Below, in pieces: positions 15,906-23,776 of a stretch of 44,530 nt of DNA. Origin of the DNA: Bacteroidia bacterium (lineage in GTDB: Bacteria > Bacteroidota > Bacteroidia > M30B66); contig JAGYKL010000028.1 of assembly GCA_018401705.1 (NCBI GenBank), positions 1-44,530 of the forward strand. Reading direction: 5' to 3'. The number at the start of each line of letters is the position of its first letter. Within the stretch, counting starts at the first letter, position 1. The notes under the pieces are model-generated. The model was given only the letters and a program-made list of their open reading frames with translations, had not been told where the DNA came from and searched no databases. Both the position numbers and the translations under genes were made by a program.

Positions 15906-17173
15906 GTAGAATTAATTTAGATAATTACGAAGCGTGGTTGCTTGATTACTCAGAAGGAAATCTTTCTGCTGAGGATACAGCAGAGCTTATGCTTTTTATG
16001 CAAGTTAATCCTGAGCTTGAAATTGACTTAAATGATATGAATTTCCCTGCTATTGCAGGGGATGAAAAGCTAAGACTTGATGACAAGTCATTCTTGTACA
16101 AAGGCAAGAACGAGGTACGCTTGCGCTTTGAAGAGCTTTGCATTGCTTATTACGACAAAGCTATTTCACAGGATGAGAAAAGCGAATTAGATCATATTCT
16201 GAAGCAGTTTCCTGCGTTTGAAAAAGAATTTGAAGCCTTTGGTCTTTCCTACCTTCAACCTGAATATGCACTCGAGTTTGACAATAAAGAAAGCCTTAAG
16301 AAAGCTTTTGTTGCTGATGGCAGTTTCGACGATTTAGCTGTTAAATCGATTGAAGGAACGATTTCCAAGAATGAAGCACTGGCGCTCTCTGAAATGATAA
16401 GCAATGATAATGCTTTGTCATATCAAATGAAGGCATTTCAAATTAGCAGACTTAAACCTGAAGTGATTGTTTTTCCTGAAAAAGAAAAACTATATCATAC
16501 AAAAAATCGCGGTGGTTTTGTTTACGGCATTCTCGCAATAGCTGCCTCTCTGGCAATTCTCTTTACAATCATATCATTTTTAAATAAGGACAAATCATCA
16601 GAACGAGGAATTGCCGGTGCTGAATCTCAAATGGAAATTCCAGTAAGAGATGCAATTGCACCTGAAGAAACGAACGCTTTACCTGAAAAGAACAATGCAG
16701 AAAACAAACCGATAATTTCGCCAAAGAATCAGCCTTTAAAACAGCCTGTTTATCAAAATAGTCTTGCTCAACAAACATCTCCAGAGCCAAAAGTTTCAAC
16801 CGAAACTCTTAAAGCTATTCCGGCTATTGGCCTTAAGAAATTTGAATTGCCTTCAGATTATCTTGCACTTCAGCCAACTGAGCTACAAGATTTTATTGCA
16901 GCATCTGCATTACCCCTTGCTCAAACCGAAAGCGATGGATATTTGAGTCCAAAGCAGTTTATTCGAAAATCCGTTACTAAGCTTTTCAAGAGAAACAATA
17001 TTGATATTGAAACTCCAATTGAAGAACTGCAAAAGAACGGTCTTTCTGATATAGGCATTAAGAGCTTAGAGAAAGTAACACGCGGTAAGGTAAGTGTTGA
17101 CCGAGAAGAAAATGGTAGTAAAATCACAACTTTGCACTTCTTCGGGTTGACTTACAGTCGTTCTACCAATTAA
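15902..17173 (+). CDS. Anti-sigma-like membrane protein with three internal repeats
   Basis: This 423-residue protein has a cytoplasmic N-terminal half, one membrane helix (about 205-227, FVYGILAIAASLAIL) and a periplasmic C-terminal half rich in Pro, Gln and Asn. The N-terminal half carries three divergent copies of a helical unit at about 9-50, 76-121 and 142-187. Each follows the pattern aromatic-E/D-x-L, then a small loop (SEGNLSAED / YDKAISQDE / IEGTISKNE), then a helix. The last two end LQPE and LKPE. Its position directly after an ECF sigma gene with an ATGA overlap and its topology point to an anti-sigma factor; no zinc-finger HxxxCxxC motif is present. This role is inferred. Confidence 0.75.
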   Translation: MSRINLDNYEAWLLDYSEGNLSAEDTAELMLFMQVNPELEIDLNDMNFPAIAGDEKLRLDDKSFLYKGKNEVRLRFEELCIAYYDKAISQDEKSELDHILKQFPAFEKEFEAFGLSYLQPEYALEFDNKESLKKAFVADGSFDDLAVKSIEGTISKNEALALSEMISNDNALSYQMKAFQISRLKPEVIVFPEKEKLYHTKNRGGFVYGILAIAASLAILFTIISFLNKDKSSERGIAGAESQMEIPVRDAIAPEETNALPEKNNAENKPIISPKNQPLKQPVYQNSLAQQTSPEPKVSTETLKAIPAIGLKKFELPSDYLALQPTELQDFIAASALPLAQTESDGYLSPKQFIRKSVTKLFKRNNIDIETPIEELQKNGLSDIGIKSLEKVTRGKVSVDREENGSKITTLHFFGLTYSRSTN

Positions 17174-17186
17174 TTTTTTGTTTCAT

Positions 17187-17215
17187 TGTAACAAAATCGA
17201 ACTCGATTTCCTCTT
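17187..17215 (+). promoter_or_regulatory. Putative ECF promoter of the GIN-domain gene
   Basis: TGTAACAAA, CTCGA and CCTCTT (17210-17215) repeat the elements found before the sigma gene at 15369-15397 at the same relative positions. The ATG of the GIN-domain gene lies 30 bp downstream. The block also contains a short inverted repeat ATCGAACTCGAT. Confidence 0.55.
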
Positions 17216-17245
17216 TAGTAAAATCATATTTTAAAATTAGAAATT

Positions 17246-18688
17246 ATGAATACTCGTCATTTATTATTTACGATTATGTTGCTGGCGGCAGCAAATCATA
17301 CCTCAGCTCAAGGACTAGAGCGCAGAGCAATTGAATCTTCAGAAAACATAGAAATCAATGGTTCTTCCGATGTTTTTATCAGCATTTCATCAGAAGCAGG
17401 CATTAGTGCAAAATCAGATGATTTCGGAATGATTAATTATGAAACAATAGGTGGTATCTTAAAAGTTTCAACTGGAGGTGCTGATGCTGTTTATATTAAC
17501 TTACCTTCTATTTCAAGTTTAAATTTTAACGGAAGCGGGAATGCTTTCTCTTCTGATACTTTAAGAGGAGAGCTATTAAAAATAACCGCAACAGGCGCTG
17601 GAAACCTTAATCTCTTGCTTAATTACAATAAAGTTACAATGAATGTGAGTGGGTCAAGCGATGTGAGACTTACAGGAAGAGCTAACGAACTTTCAGCAAA
17701 TGTAAGTGGAGCTGGCGATTTAAAAGCTTACTCGATGCCCGTAAACAATGCAACCATCGCTCTTTCGGGAGCTGGAGATGCTCAAGTACATGCACTTAAA
17801 GAACTAAAAGGGAGAGTAAGTGGAGCTGGAACGCTTTATCATCGAGGAGAGCCCGCTATTATGGACGTTGAAGTAAGCGGAATGGGAGAAATTAAGCGTT
17901 CAAACGATATAAGCTCTTCAGATACTACTCGCATTAAGTTTGGTAATAAAAAAATCATCATCATGGATGATGATGAAGAAAGAACTGAAATCGAAATTGG
18001 TGATGACGTGATGGTAGACGGAGAAATTAGGAATGCTAAAAAGCCATCAAAGCCAAAGCTTCCAAGTATTTGGTCAGGATTTGAATTAGGAATTAATGGC
18101 TATTTTAATTCTGACAACTCACTAAATATGGATTCTGTCAATACCAATTGGGATTTAAATTATGGCAAATCAATTGTTGTGAACTTTAATCTCTGGGAGA
18201 AAACCGGAAGAATAATCAAAGAAAACGTCACTGTTACAACCGGCTTAGGTGCAGAAATAAATAATTACAGATTCGATAAAAACACAAGATTATTATCTGA
18301 TACAGTTCCCGTTATTGCAACGGTTGAACCTAATGCAAGCTACGATAAAACCAAACTTGTAACAGGCTTTCTCAATGTTCCATTGTATTTAACTTTCGCT
18401 ACAAATGAATTTAAAAACGGCAAAAGATTAAGCATTTCGCCTGGTGTTACCGGCGGATGGAGGTTCACTTCTTATAACAAACGCGTTGTTAATGAAAACG
18501 GCGATAGAAACAAGATAAGAAACAACGATGATTTTAATCTCAATCCTTTTAGAGTTAACGCTTCTGTGAGATTAGGCTATGGCTCATTTGTTCTCTTTGC
18601 CAATTACTCTTTGACCTCAATGTTTAAAAACAATGAAGGTCCCGATTTGATGCCATTCTCGGCTGGAGTAAGAATCGTAGGATTATAA
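17246..18688 (+). CDS. GIN-domain surface protein with C-terminal outer-membrane barrel
   Basis: This 480-residue protein has a signal peptide (1-21, HTSAQ). A GIN domain (putative auto-transporter adhesin head, DUF2807) covers about 25-220, with its repeating VSGAGDL / LSGAGDA / VSGAGTL strands of a beta-helix. After an acidic linker (about 235-265, DDDEER), the C-terminal 210 residues have alternating polar/hydrophobic strands ending VRIVGL, typical of an outer-membrane barrel of the porin-like type. It sits 72 bp after the anti-sigma-like gene with its own ECF-type promoter, so it is the likely main target of that sigma factor. The role is probably envelope stress or adhesion. Confidence 0.75.
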   Translation: MNTRHLLFTIMLLAAANHTSAQGLERRAIESSENIEINGSSDVFISISSEAGISAKSDDFGMINYETIGGILKVSTGGADAVYINLPSISSLNFNGSGNAFSSDTLRGELLKITATGAGNLNLLLNYNKVTMNVSGSSDVRLTGRANELSANVSGAGDLKAYSMPVNNATIALSGAGDAQVHALKELKGRVSGAGTLYHRGEPAIMDVEVSGMGEIKRSNDISSSDTTRIKFGNKKIIIMDDDEERTEIEIGDDVMVDGEIRNAKKPSKPKLPSIWSGFELGINGYFNSDNSLNMDSVNTNWDLNYGKSIVVNFNLWEKTGRIIKENVTVTTGLGAEINNYRFDKNTRLLSDTVPVIATVEPNASYDKTKLVTGFLNVPLYLTFATNEFKNGKRLSISPGVTGGWRFTSYNKRVVNENGDRNKIRNNDDFNLNPFRVNASVRLGYGSFVLFANYSLTSMFKNNEGPDLMPFSAGVRIVGL

Positions 18689-18715
18689 GATATTATTAAT
18701 TTTAATTATCCCTCA

Positions 18716-18752
18716 AAAGCCTGCTTCTTAGTTGAAGTGGGCTTTATTTTTT
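18716..18752 (+). terminator. Rho-independent terminator after the GIN-domain gene
   Basis: AAAGCC and GGCTTT, with an inner CTTC/GAAG extension, form a stem ending in TTTATTTTTT. It lies 27 bp after the GIN-domain stop and overlaps the stop codon of the convergent PAS gene, so it may also limit read-through into that gene. Confidence 0.65.
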
Positions 18753-19823
18753 AGTTAATGTATCGCTCATTGTCTTGATTACACCATCAAGCATTTTTGC
18801 TGATTCCTTTAAATAACCTGCAATTTTCTTAAGGTTTTGCTCATCGTCAAGGCTTATCAACTCAATCAATCCTAAAACATTTGCAACCGGAAGTCTAAGT
18901 TCGTGTGAAGTTAAAAAAGCAAATTTTTCTAATTGTTTTAAATATTGATCGTTCTCAAAGAAAATACGTTTTCGCACTGAAATGTCTTTCATTAAACCAA
19001 TGATATGAGTGGGAGCTCCAAACCCATCATCTCCATGAGCTTTTCCTTGATCTTCCACCCAGATATAATCGCCCGACTTGGTTTTTATTCTATACTCAAC
19101 CTTAAAAGTATCAGCATTGCAATGCAAAATATCTAGCAAATGTCGCCCACATAATGCAAGGTCATCGGGGTGAATTCTTGTACTCCATTTTTCCATTCCA
19201 CCTTCAGACATTTCAAATTCATCATAGCCGAGTAACTTATAACAAGATGCAGAATAATAAAGCTCATTCTCCTTAATATCCCAATCCCACATGGCATAAG
19301 CATTTCCTTCAGCTGCTATTTTCCACCGTTCTACCAATAGGTCTTGTTGCTTTTTCAAACTCTTATCAATACTTAATTCTCTGGCTCTTAAAACATACAC
19401 AACTGTGTAATCAGAAATTGAAACAGACTTTAAGGAAATAGACCATGTTTGATTATTAATTTGAATTTCGTTTTCAACATTAGATTTACTCTTCAAACTT
19501 TTGAAAAGGTTATTCCAAAAGGAAACAATGCTTAAATCTCTTGAATCATTCATGGAAATAATATCACCCACTTTCCATTTAAAGCCAAACGCATTAATAA
19601 AACCTTTAATGCTTTCGTTGTTTTGAGACAGCAATCTGAATTTTGAATCTACGATTGCTATGCAATCTGTCTCCAAACCTTTCAAAAGAGAGGAAACTTC
19701 ATGGATGCTTAACTCTTTTCTGAGTGGCTGTGTAATTGCTTTCGGATTGGTTGAGATTATTCTTCCTTTAAAAACATCATTATTAACAAGGCCTGATTGT
19801 GTAGTAGAATTTAAAACTTGCAT
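18744..19823 (-). CDS. PAS domain protein with histidine-kinase dimerisation domain but no ATPase
   Basis: This 359-residue soluble protein has a weak N-terminal PAS-like region (about 40-150) and a clear PAS_3 domain (about 170-285: MWDWDIKENELYYSASCYKLLGYDE, then IHPDDL, then GDYIWVEDQGKA, then GLMKDISVRKR). It ends in a HisKA-like helical hairpin with FLTSHELRLPVANVLGL at about 305-321. The protein stops about 40 residues after the phospho-acceptor His region, with no HATPase_c N, G1 or G2 boxes. It therefore cannot autophosphorylate alone; it could be a phosphotransfer or decoy partner for another kinase. The ligand is unknown. Confidence 0.8.
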   Translation of the reverse strand: MQVLNSTTQSGLVNNDVFKGRIISTNPKAITQPLRKELSIHEVSSLLKGLETDCIAIVDSKFRLLSQNNESIKGFINAFGFKWKVGDIISMNDSRDLSIVSFWNNLFKSLKSKSNVENEIQINNQTWSISLKSVSISDYTVVYVLRARELSIDKSLKKQQDLLVERWKIAAEGNAYAMWDWDIKENELYYSASCYKLLGYDEFEMSEGGMEKWSTRIHPDDLALCGRHLLDILHCNADTFKVEYRIKTKSGDYIWVEDQGKAHGDDGFGAPTHIIGLMKDISVRKRIFFENDQYLKQLEKFAFLTSHELRLPVANVLGLIELISLDDEQNLKKIAGYLKESAKMLDGVIKTMSDTLTKK

Positions 19824-19902
19824 ACTTAATCGGTTAGGTTGATTCAGTTACGATTGAAATAAGTGATCGGATTTATTTCTAAAGAACTAATTCAATTTTA
19901 AG

Positions 19903-19910
19903 TATTTTTG
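19903..19910 (+). promoter_or_regulatory. -7 element placed for a leaderless transcript
   Basis: TATTTTTG matches the Bacteroidota -7 consensus and ends 5 bases before the ATG at 19916. This is the same short spacing as for the double amidohydrolase gene. No good -33 TTTG is visible. Confidence 0.5.
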
Positions 19911-19915
19911 CACCC

Positions 19916-20290
19916 ATGATTCGCCTTCAGGCATTTATATTATCTATTTTAATTCTGCTGCCTACTCTATTAAAATTAGGAGTAGTAAGCAATTACATTG
20001 TTCAATACGAAAAGTACGCTACTGAGCTTTGTGAGAACATAGATAAGCCTGAACTTTCCTGTAATGGTAAATGTCAGATGATGGAAGAGCTTAATAACAC
20101 AGAAGCTGAAGCTAGCTCTCCTGTTCAAATTCCGTCTGTTTTAAAAGTTAAGGAACTTATAGCAGATGAGGCTTTCGCATGTGATTTTTTCATTTTTACC
20201 AAATACTTACCAATTCATAAAAGCTTTAATGGTTTTCCTGCCTTAGCAGTAGGAAACAAAAATGATGTTTTCCATCCACCCTGCGCTTAG
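19916..20290 (+). CDS. Small CNGKC-motif protein, probably metal related
   Basis: This 124-residue protein has an N-terminal hydrophobic helix (about 5-28) and a mature region with Cys39, Cys49 and Cys53 in LCENIDKPELSCNGKC. It ends with HPPC-A. I associate this Cys pattern with a small Bacteroidota family found near copper-handling genes. Here it begins a same-strand run that continues with MbnP-like and MbnH-like genes. A role in copper binding or sensing in the envelope is inferred from context only. The start is the ATG 5 bp after a -7 element. Confidence 0.6.
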   Translation: MIRLQAFILSILILLPTLLKLGVVSNYIVQYEKYATELCENIDKPELSCNGKCQMMEELNNTEAEASSPVQIPSVLKVKELIADEAFACDFFIFTKYLPIHKSFNGFPALAVGNKNDVFHPPCA

Positions 20291-20329
20291 GCTGATTTCG
20301 GGATTTTTTTAAACATTATTTTTTAACTG

Positions 20330-20349
20330 CATCCGTGTAATGACGGATG
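20330..20349 (+). repeat. Hairpin before the MbnP-like gene
   Basis: CATCCGT (20330-20336) and ACGGATG (20343-20349) form a perfect 7-bp stem with a 6-base loop between the first two genes of the putative copper locus. It is not followed by a strict T-run and could be a weak terminator or an operator. An upstream in-frame ATG (20347) falls inside its right arm, which is one reason to prefer the ATG at 20365. Confidence 0.4.
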
Positions 20350-20364
20350 TCTTATACCATTTTT

Positions 20365-21156
20365 ATGAATTTCAACTCAAAACTTTTCATTGCCTTAATA
20401 TTAGGCTTCTCTTCTATTCTTACATCATGTAAAAAAGATGAATTACCTGATCCAATTCTTCCAACTCAGCCTGCTAATGAAATTGGCATGTTCAAAATAG
20501 AATTTGAGCACTTATTTAATAGTGCCAATTTCACATTAAATACAGCATATACCACTAGCGAAGGCGAAGAAGTTACATTTACAAAGCTTAATTATTACAT
20601 CTCTAATATTCAACTAAGTAAAACAGACGGAACTACTTGGTCAGAGCCAGAAAGCTATCATTTAGTTAAGTTAAGCGACCCTATCTCAACATTAATTACA
20701 ATTAACGATGTTCCTAAAGGTCAATACAATGGAATGACTTTTATGATTGGTGTTGATTCTACTCGTAACGTTTCAGGAGCTCAAACTGGAGCTTTAGATC
20801 CAGCGAATGAAATGTTTTGGAGCTGGAATAATGGCTATATATTTGTTAAATCTGAAGGAACATCGCCACAGTCATCAAGTGGAAACTTTGAGTATCATCT
20901 GGGTGGTTTTAAAAATGCTAATGGGTCTAATGCGATTCAAAACCTAAATTACAATTTCGGTTCAAGCACTTTAGATATTCAACCTAATGCAGCTCCCCAA
21001 ATTCATATGATGGTTGCAGTTAATCACTTCTTTTCGCATAATGGAAGTACACTGAAAGTAGCTGATATGTCTACACTTCACATGCCGGGTGCTATGGCTG
21101 TTGGAATTGCTTCACGCTTTTCTACAGGCTTTATGTTTGATCATATTCACAATTAA
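20365..21156 (+). CDS. MbnP family copper-binding-type lipoprotein
   Basis: This protein is 263 residues from ATG 20365; an in-frame ATG at 20347 would add six residues in front of an otherwise normal lipoprotein signal. The lipobox ILTSC places the lipidated Cys at residue 22. The mature protein has MbnP family features: KIEFEHLFN, FTKLNYYISNIQL, the conserved FWSWNNGYIF segment, then NYEYHLGG-like and IHMMVAVNHFF strands, and HMPG near the end. In methanotrophs MbnP binds copper after MbnH converts one Trp to kynurenine. An MbnH-like di-haem gene follows 5 bp downstream, so the same modification is plausible here. Confidence 0.75.
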   Translation: MNFNSKLFIALILGFSSILTSCKKDELPDPILPTQPANEIGMFKIEFEHLFNSANFTLNTAYTTSEGEEVTFTKLNYYISNIQLSKTDGTTWSEPESYHLVKLSDPISTLITINDVPKGQYNGMTFMIGVDSTRNVSGAQTGALDPANEMFWSWNNGYIFVKSEGTSPQSSSGNFEYHLGGFKNANGSNAIQNLNYNFGSSTLDIQPNAAPQIHMMVAVNHFFSHNGSTLKVADMSTLHMPGAMAVGIASRFSTGFMFDHIHN

Positions 21157-21161
21157 TTAAC

Positions 21162-22190
21162 ATGTTGCTTCCCAAGACATCATTGTTATGTCTGGGGTTA
21201 ATTTTTGTTTTTAGCAGCTGTCAAAAAGATGAACCAATACCATCATTGCCTCAAGAGGTAATGGTGGTTCCGGTTCATTTCCCAAAGGCAGTCTATGATT
21301 TCGGAAATTTCCCACCAGATAATAAAAAAGTTGCTATTGGAAGAAGACTGTTTTATGATGAGCTATTAAGTCTTGACAGCACCATTAGCTGTGCATCCTG
21401 TCACAATCAATCTTCTGCATTTTCTGATGGAGGAAGACAGGTAAGCTCAGGTATTAACGGGGCTTTCGGATTTAGAAACGCTCCAGCCTTATTCAATCTG
21501 GCTTGGAAACCACTTTTTATGTGGGATGGAGGAATAGTTAATCTTGAACTTCAACCAATTGCACCTTTAACGGATGCTCACGAAATGTCTATTAGTCTAA
21601 ATCAAGCTTTGGGCAGGCTAAATTCAAGTACTCAATATCGCAGTTTGTTCAAAGAAGCGTTTCTGCAAGAAACAATTAGCACTCAAATGCTTCTAGTTTC
21701 ATTCGCACAATTTCTTTCAAGTATGGTATCATATCAATCCCCTTATGACGACTTTTATCAAGGAAAAGAGGCTGCGCTTAATGCTGCTCAGCAAAGAGGT
21801 TTGAAAATCTTTCGCAACAATTGCCATTCTTGTCATTCAGAACCTCTTTTATCTGACTTCTCATTTAGACGAAACGGGCTAACGATTACAAGCCTGGATT
21901 CTGGAAGACAAAGAATTACTTTGAATATAGATGACCGAGGCAAATTCATGGTTCCTTCACTCAGAAATATCAGTCGAACTGCCCCTTACATGCATGATGG
22001 GAGATTCGAAACGATAGATGAAGTTTTAGAAAATTATATGCATCCGCAAAACATAAATCAAATTGATGAAGCTATAGGAGACGGTATTTTACTATCTGTT
22101 CAAGAACAAAGTGATTTGAAAGAATTTTTAGAAAGTCTTGATGACAAACAATTTTTAAATGATCCAAAATTCAGTGATCCAATCAACTAA
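21162..22190 (+). CDS. MbnH-like di-haem cytochrome c peroxidase family protein
   Basis: This 342-residue lipoprotein (lipobox FVFSSC, Cys20) belongs to the bacterial di-haem cytochrome c peroxidase/MauG family. It has two haem c sites, CASCH at 77-81 and CHSCH at 221-225, the spacing typical of the family. RNAPALFNLAW and MWDGG are family motifs of the N-terminal domain and VPSLRNISRTAPYMHDG of the C-terminal one. Adjacency to an MbnP-like gene (5-bp gap) points to the MbnH subgroup, which oxidises a Trp of MbnP rather than acting mainly as a peroxidase. A general peroxide-reducing role cannot be excluded. Confidence 0.8.
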   Translation: MLLPKTSLLCLGLIFVFSSCQKDEPIPSLPQEVMVVPVHFPKAVYDFGNFPPDNKKVAIGRRLFYDELLSLDSTISCASCHNQSSAFSDGGRQVSSGINGAFGFRNAPALFNLAWKPLFMWDGGIVNLELQPIAPLTDAHEMSISLNQALGRLNSSTQYRSLFKEAFLQETISTQMLLVSFAQFLSSMVSYQSPYDDFYQGKEAALNAAQQRGLKIFRNNCHSCHSEPLLSDFSFRRNGLTITSLDSGRQRITLNIDDRGKFMVPSLRNISRTAPYMHDGRFETIDEVLENYMHPQNINQIDEAIGDGILLSVQEQSDLKEFLESLDDKQFLNDPKFSDPIN

Positions 22191-22194
22191 CATA

Positions 22195-23106
22195 ATGATG
22201 CGCAATTTATTCATTGCAGTATCCTTTTTCATATTTTCAAATGCCTGGGCTTGTGACATTTGTGGTTGCTCTTCTGGTGGCTTAAGTGGCGGTTTATTCC
22301 CTCAGTTTCAAAATAATTTGTTAGGGCTGCGATACTCTCCAACCGTATTTTCTCACCCTCAGAACCCAGGTAACTTTAATGGTTTAAGTAAATTAAGTAA
22401 AGATTCGTATCACGACTCTGAAGTATTCTTCAGGTGGTTTCCCAAAAAGAACCTTCAGTTGTGGATTAATGTTCCGTACAAAATAAGAATTAGGGAAGAG
22501 TCGCTAAGAACAACTCAAATTCAAGGTATTGGAGACATTCAAATTTCAGGACTTTATACATTTTTAAGAAGAGATTCATCGCACTACACATTTAGCCATT
22601 TAGTTTTAGGCGGAGGTGGAATTTCTTTACCAACAGGAAAATACCAGCAAAGAGATGAAACTTTGACCATGCTACCTGTAGGCTTTCAGGTTGGCACTGG
22701 TTCATGGTCGGCTTTCGTAAATGCCCTATACATGATTAGGCTTAAGCAATGGGGTTTCATTGCTCAGGGAGATTTCAGAACTTATTCTGAAAATGAGCGA
22801 TCATTTAAGAAAGGCAACTTATCTGGTTTCCAGGGAAGTTTTTTTAAGCAGTTTCAGATTGGCTCTAAAACAGGCCTTTTTATTCATGCTGGATTAAGAA
22901 ATGAATTACTAGAAATGGATGTTGATTTTGGGTCGAGAAAAACAGATTCTGGAAGTTTTTCAAATTGGGCAACATTTACGGCAGATATTTTCATGGGCTC
23001 GGCGCTCATGAGTTTTCAAGCTCAGTTCCCAGTTTATTCGCAATATAATGGCAATCAACCATTACCTGGAAACAGATTTAGCCTTTCACTGGCTTGGCTT
23101 TGGTGA
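22195..23106 (+). CDS. Outer-membrane barrel-like protein with CDICGC motif
   Basis: I use the ATG at 22195 (303 residues), 4 bp after the MbnH-like stop. The same frame is open further upstream, but only inside the previous gene. A signal peptide ends at NAWA, and the mature N-terminus carries CDICGCSSGG, a compact Cys cluster suited to metal binding. The rest alternates hydrophobic and polar strands (FFRWFPKKNLQLWINVPYK, then GIGDIQISGLYTF, then GNRFSLSLAWLW) and ends with aromatic residues, as in outer-membrane barrels. Its position makes it the last gene of the putative copper locus; it may be the outer-membrane component. The function is inferred. Confidence 0.65.
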   Translation: MMRNLFIAVSFFIFSNAWACDICGCSSGGLSGGLFPQFQNNLLGLRYSPTVFSHPQNPGNFNGLSKLSKDSYHDSEVFFRWFPKKNLQLWINVPYKIRIREESLRTTQIQGIGDIQISGLYTFLRRDSSHYTFSHLVLGGGGISLPTGKYQQRDETLTMLPVGFQVGTGSWSAFVNALYMIRLKQWGFIAQGDFRTYSENERSFKKGNLSGFQGSFFKQFQIGSKTGLFIHAGLRNELLEMDVDFGSRKTDSGSFSNWATFTADIFMGSALMSFQAQFPVYSQYNGNQPLPGNRFSLSLAWLW

Positions 23107-23688
23107 TTACCTCAAAAGTGCCAAAGTAGCTTTTACAACATCCTGCGAAGCAGCAGAATCAGCTTTTGAGCGAGATGCGACTCTAAGACCGGTCATTGTA
23201 TTATATAAAACACGAGCAAGAGTAATATCTGACAATTCACTTCTTATGTTTCCAGATTGTTTTGCTTGATGAATATAATGGCTGAACATGTTCTCAATTT
23301 CTGTTTTATTCGAATTAACAATTTCTGAAAATTCGGTATCAGCAAAACCAAGTTCCGTGGCTGTATTAACCATAAAACAACCCTTATTTTCAGAGTTATT
23401 GCCGGGCTTATTGTAAGACTCGTTGAGAAACGTTTCAAAGACAGCATAAATATCCTCCGTACCACGGAGAATTTCATGCATCTTTTCTAAGCCAATTCTT
23501 CTGTATTTATCTAATGCGCGCAGATAAAGTTGTCTTTTATCGCCAAAAGTATCATAGATACTCGAGCGACTTAAGCCAAGGTTTTGAACCAAATCATTCA
23601 CAGAACAACCTTCATATCCTTTTTCCCAAAAGACACTTATAGCTCTATCTTCAATATCATCTAAATCAAATTCTTTTGCTCTTGCCAT
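23107..23688 (-). CDS. TetR/AcrR family transcriptional regulator
   Basis: This 193-residue protein has the TetR N-terminal helix-turn-helix at about 10-55 (AISVFWEKGYEGCSVNDLVQNLGLSRSSIYDTFGDK) and an all-helical ligand domain with GCFMVNTATELG (about 97-108), common in regulators of short-chain dehydrogenase and efflux genes. It follows the SDR gene on the same strand by 88 bp. Two palindromic sites flank the -7 box upstream of the SDR gene, so it probably represses that promoter and, through it, itself. It ends exactly where the convergent barrel gene ends. The inducer is unknown. Confidence 0.85.
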   Translation of the reverse strand: MARAKEFDLDDIEDRAISVFWEKGYEGCSVNDLVQNLGLSRSSIYDTFGDKRQLYLRALDKYRRIGLEKMHEILRGTEDIYAVFETFLNESYNKPGNNSENKGCFMVNTATELGFADTEFSEIVNSNKTEIENMFSHYIHQAKQSGNIRSELSDITLARVLYNTMTGLRVASRSKADSAASQDVVKATLALLR

Positions 23689-23722
23689 GTCTCAAAATAA
23701 TGATTAAAATAAAGAAGAATCT

Positions 23723-23760
23723 TGAATATTCATAAATAAAATACTACTTAAGAATATTCA
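23723..23760. promoter_or_regulatory. Repeated GAATATTC palindromes between SDR and TetR genes
   Basis: TGAATATTCA (23723-23732) and AGAATATTCA (23751-23760) share the GAATATTC palindrome with 28 bp between equivalent positions. They lie just upstream of the TetR start and could be a second operator pair. They do not resemble the GGAAC sites upstream of the SDR gene. Confidence 0.3.
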
Positions 23761-23776
23761 GGATCTAAATGTAGGG

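Noticed and set aside
15902-17173. Zinc-binding anti-sigma domain
   Set aside because: I looked for HxxxCxxC in the N-terminal half and did not find it; the protein is called anti-sigma-like only from gene order, topology and repeats.
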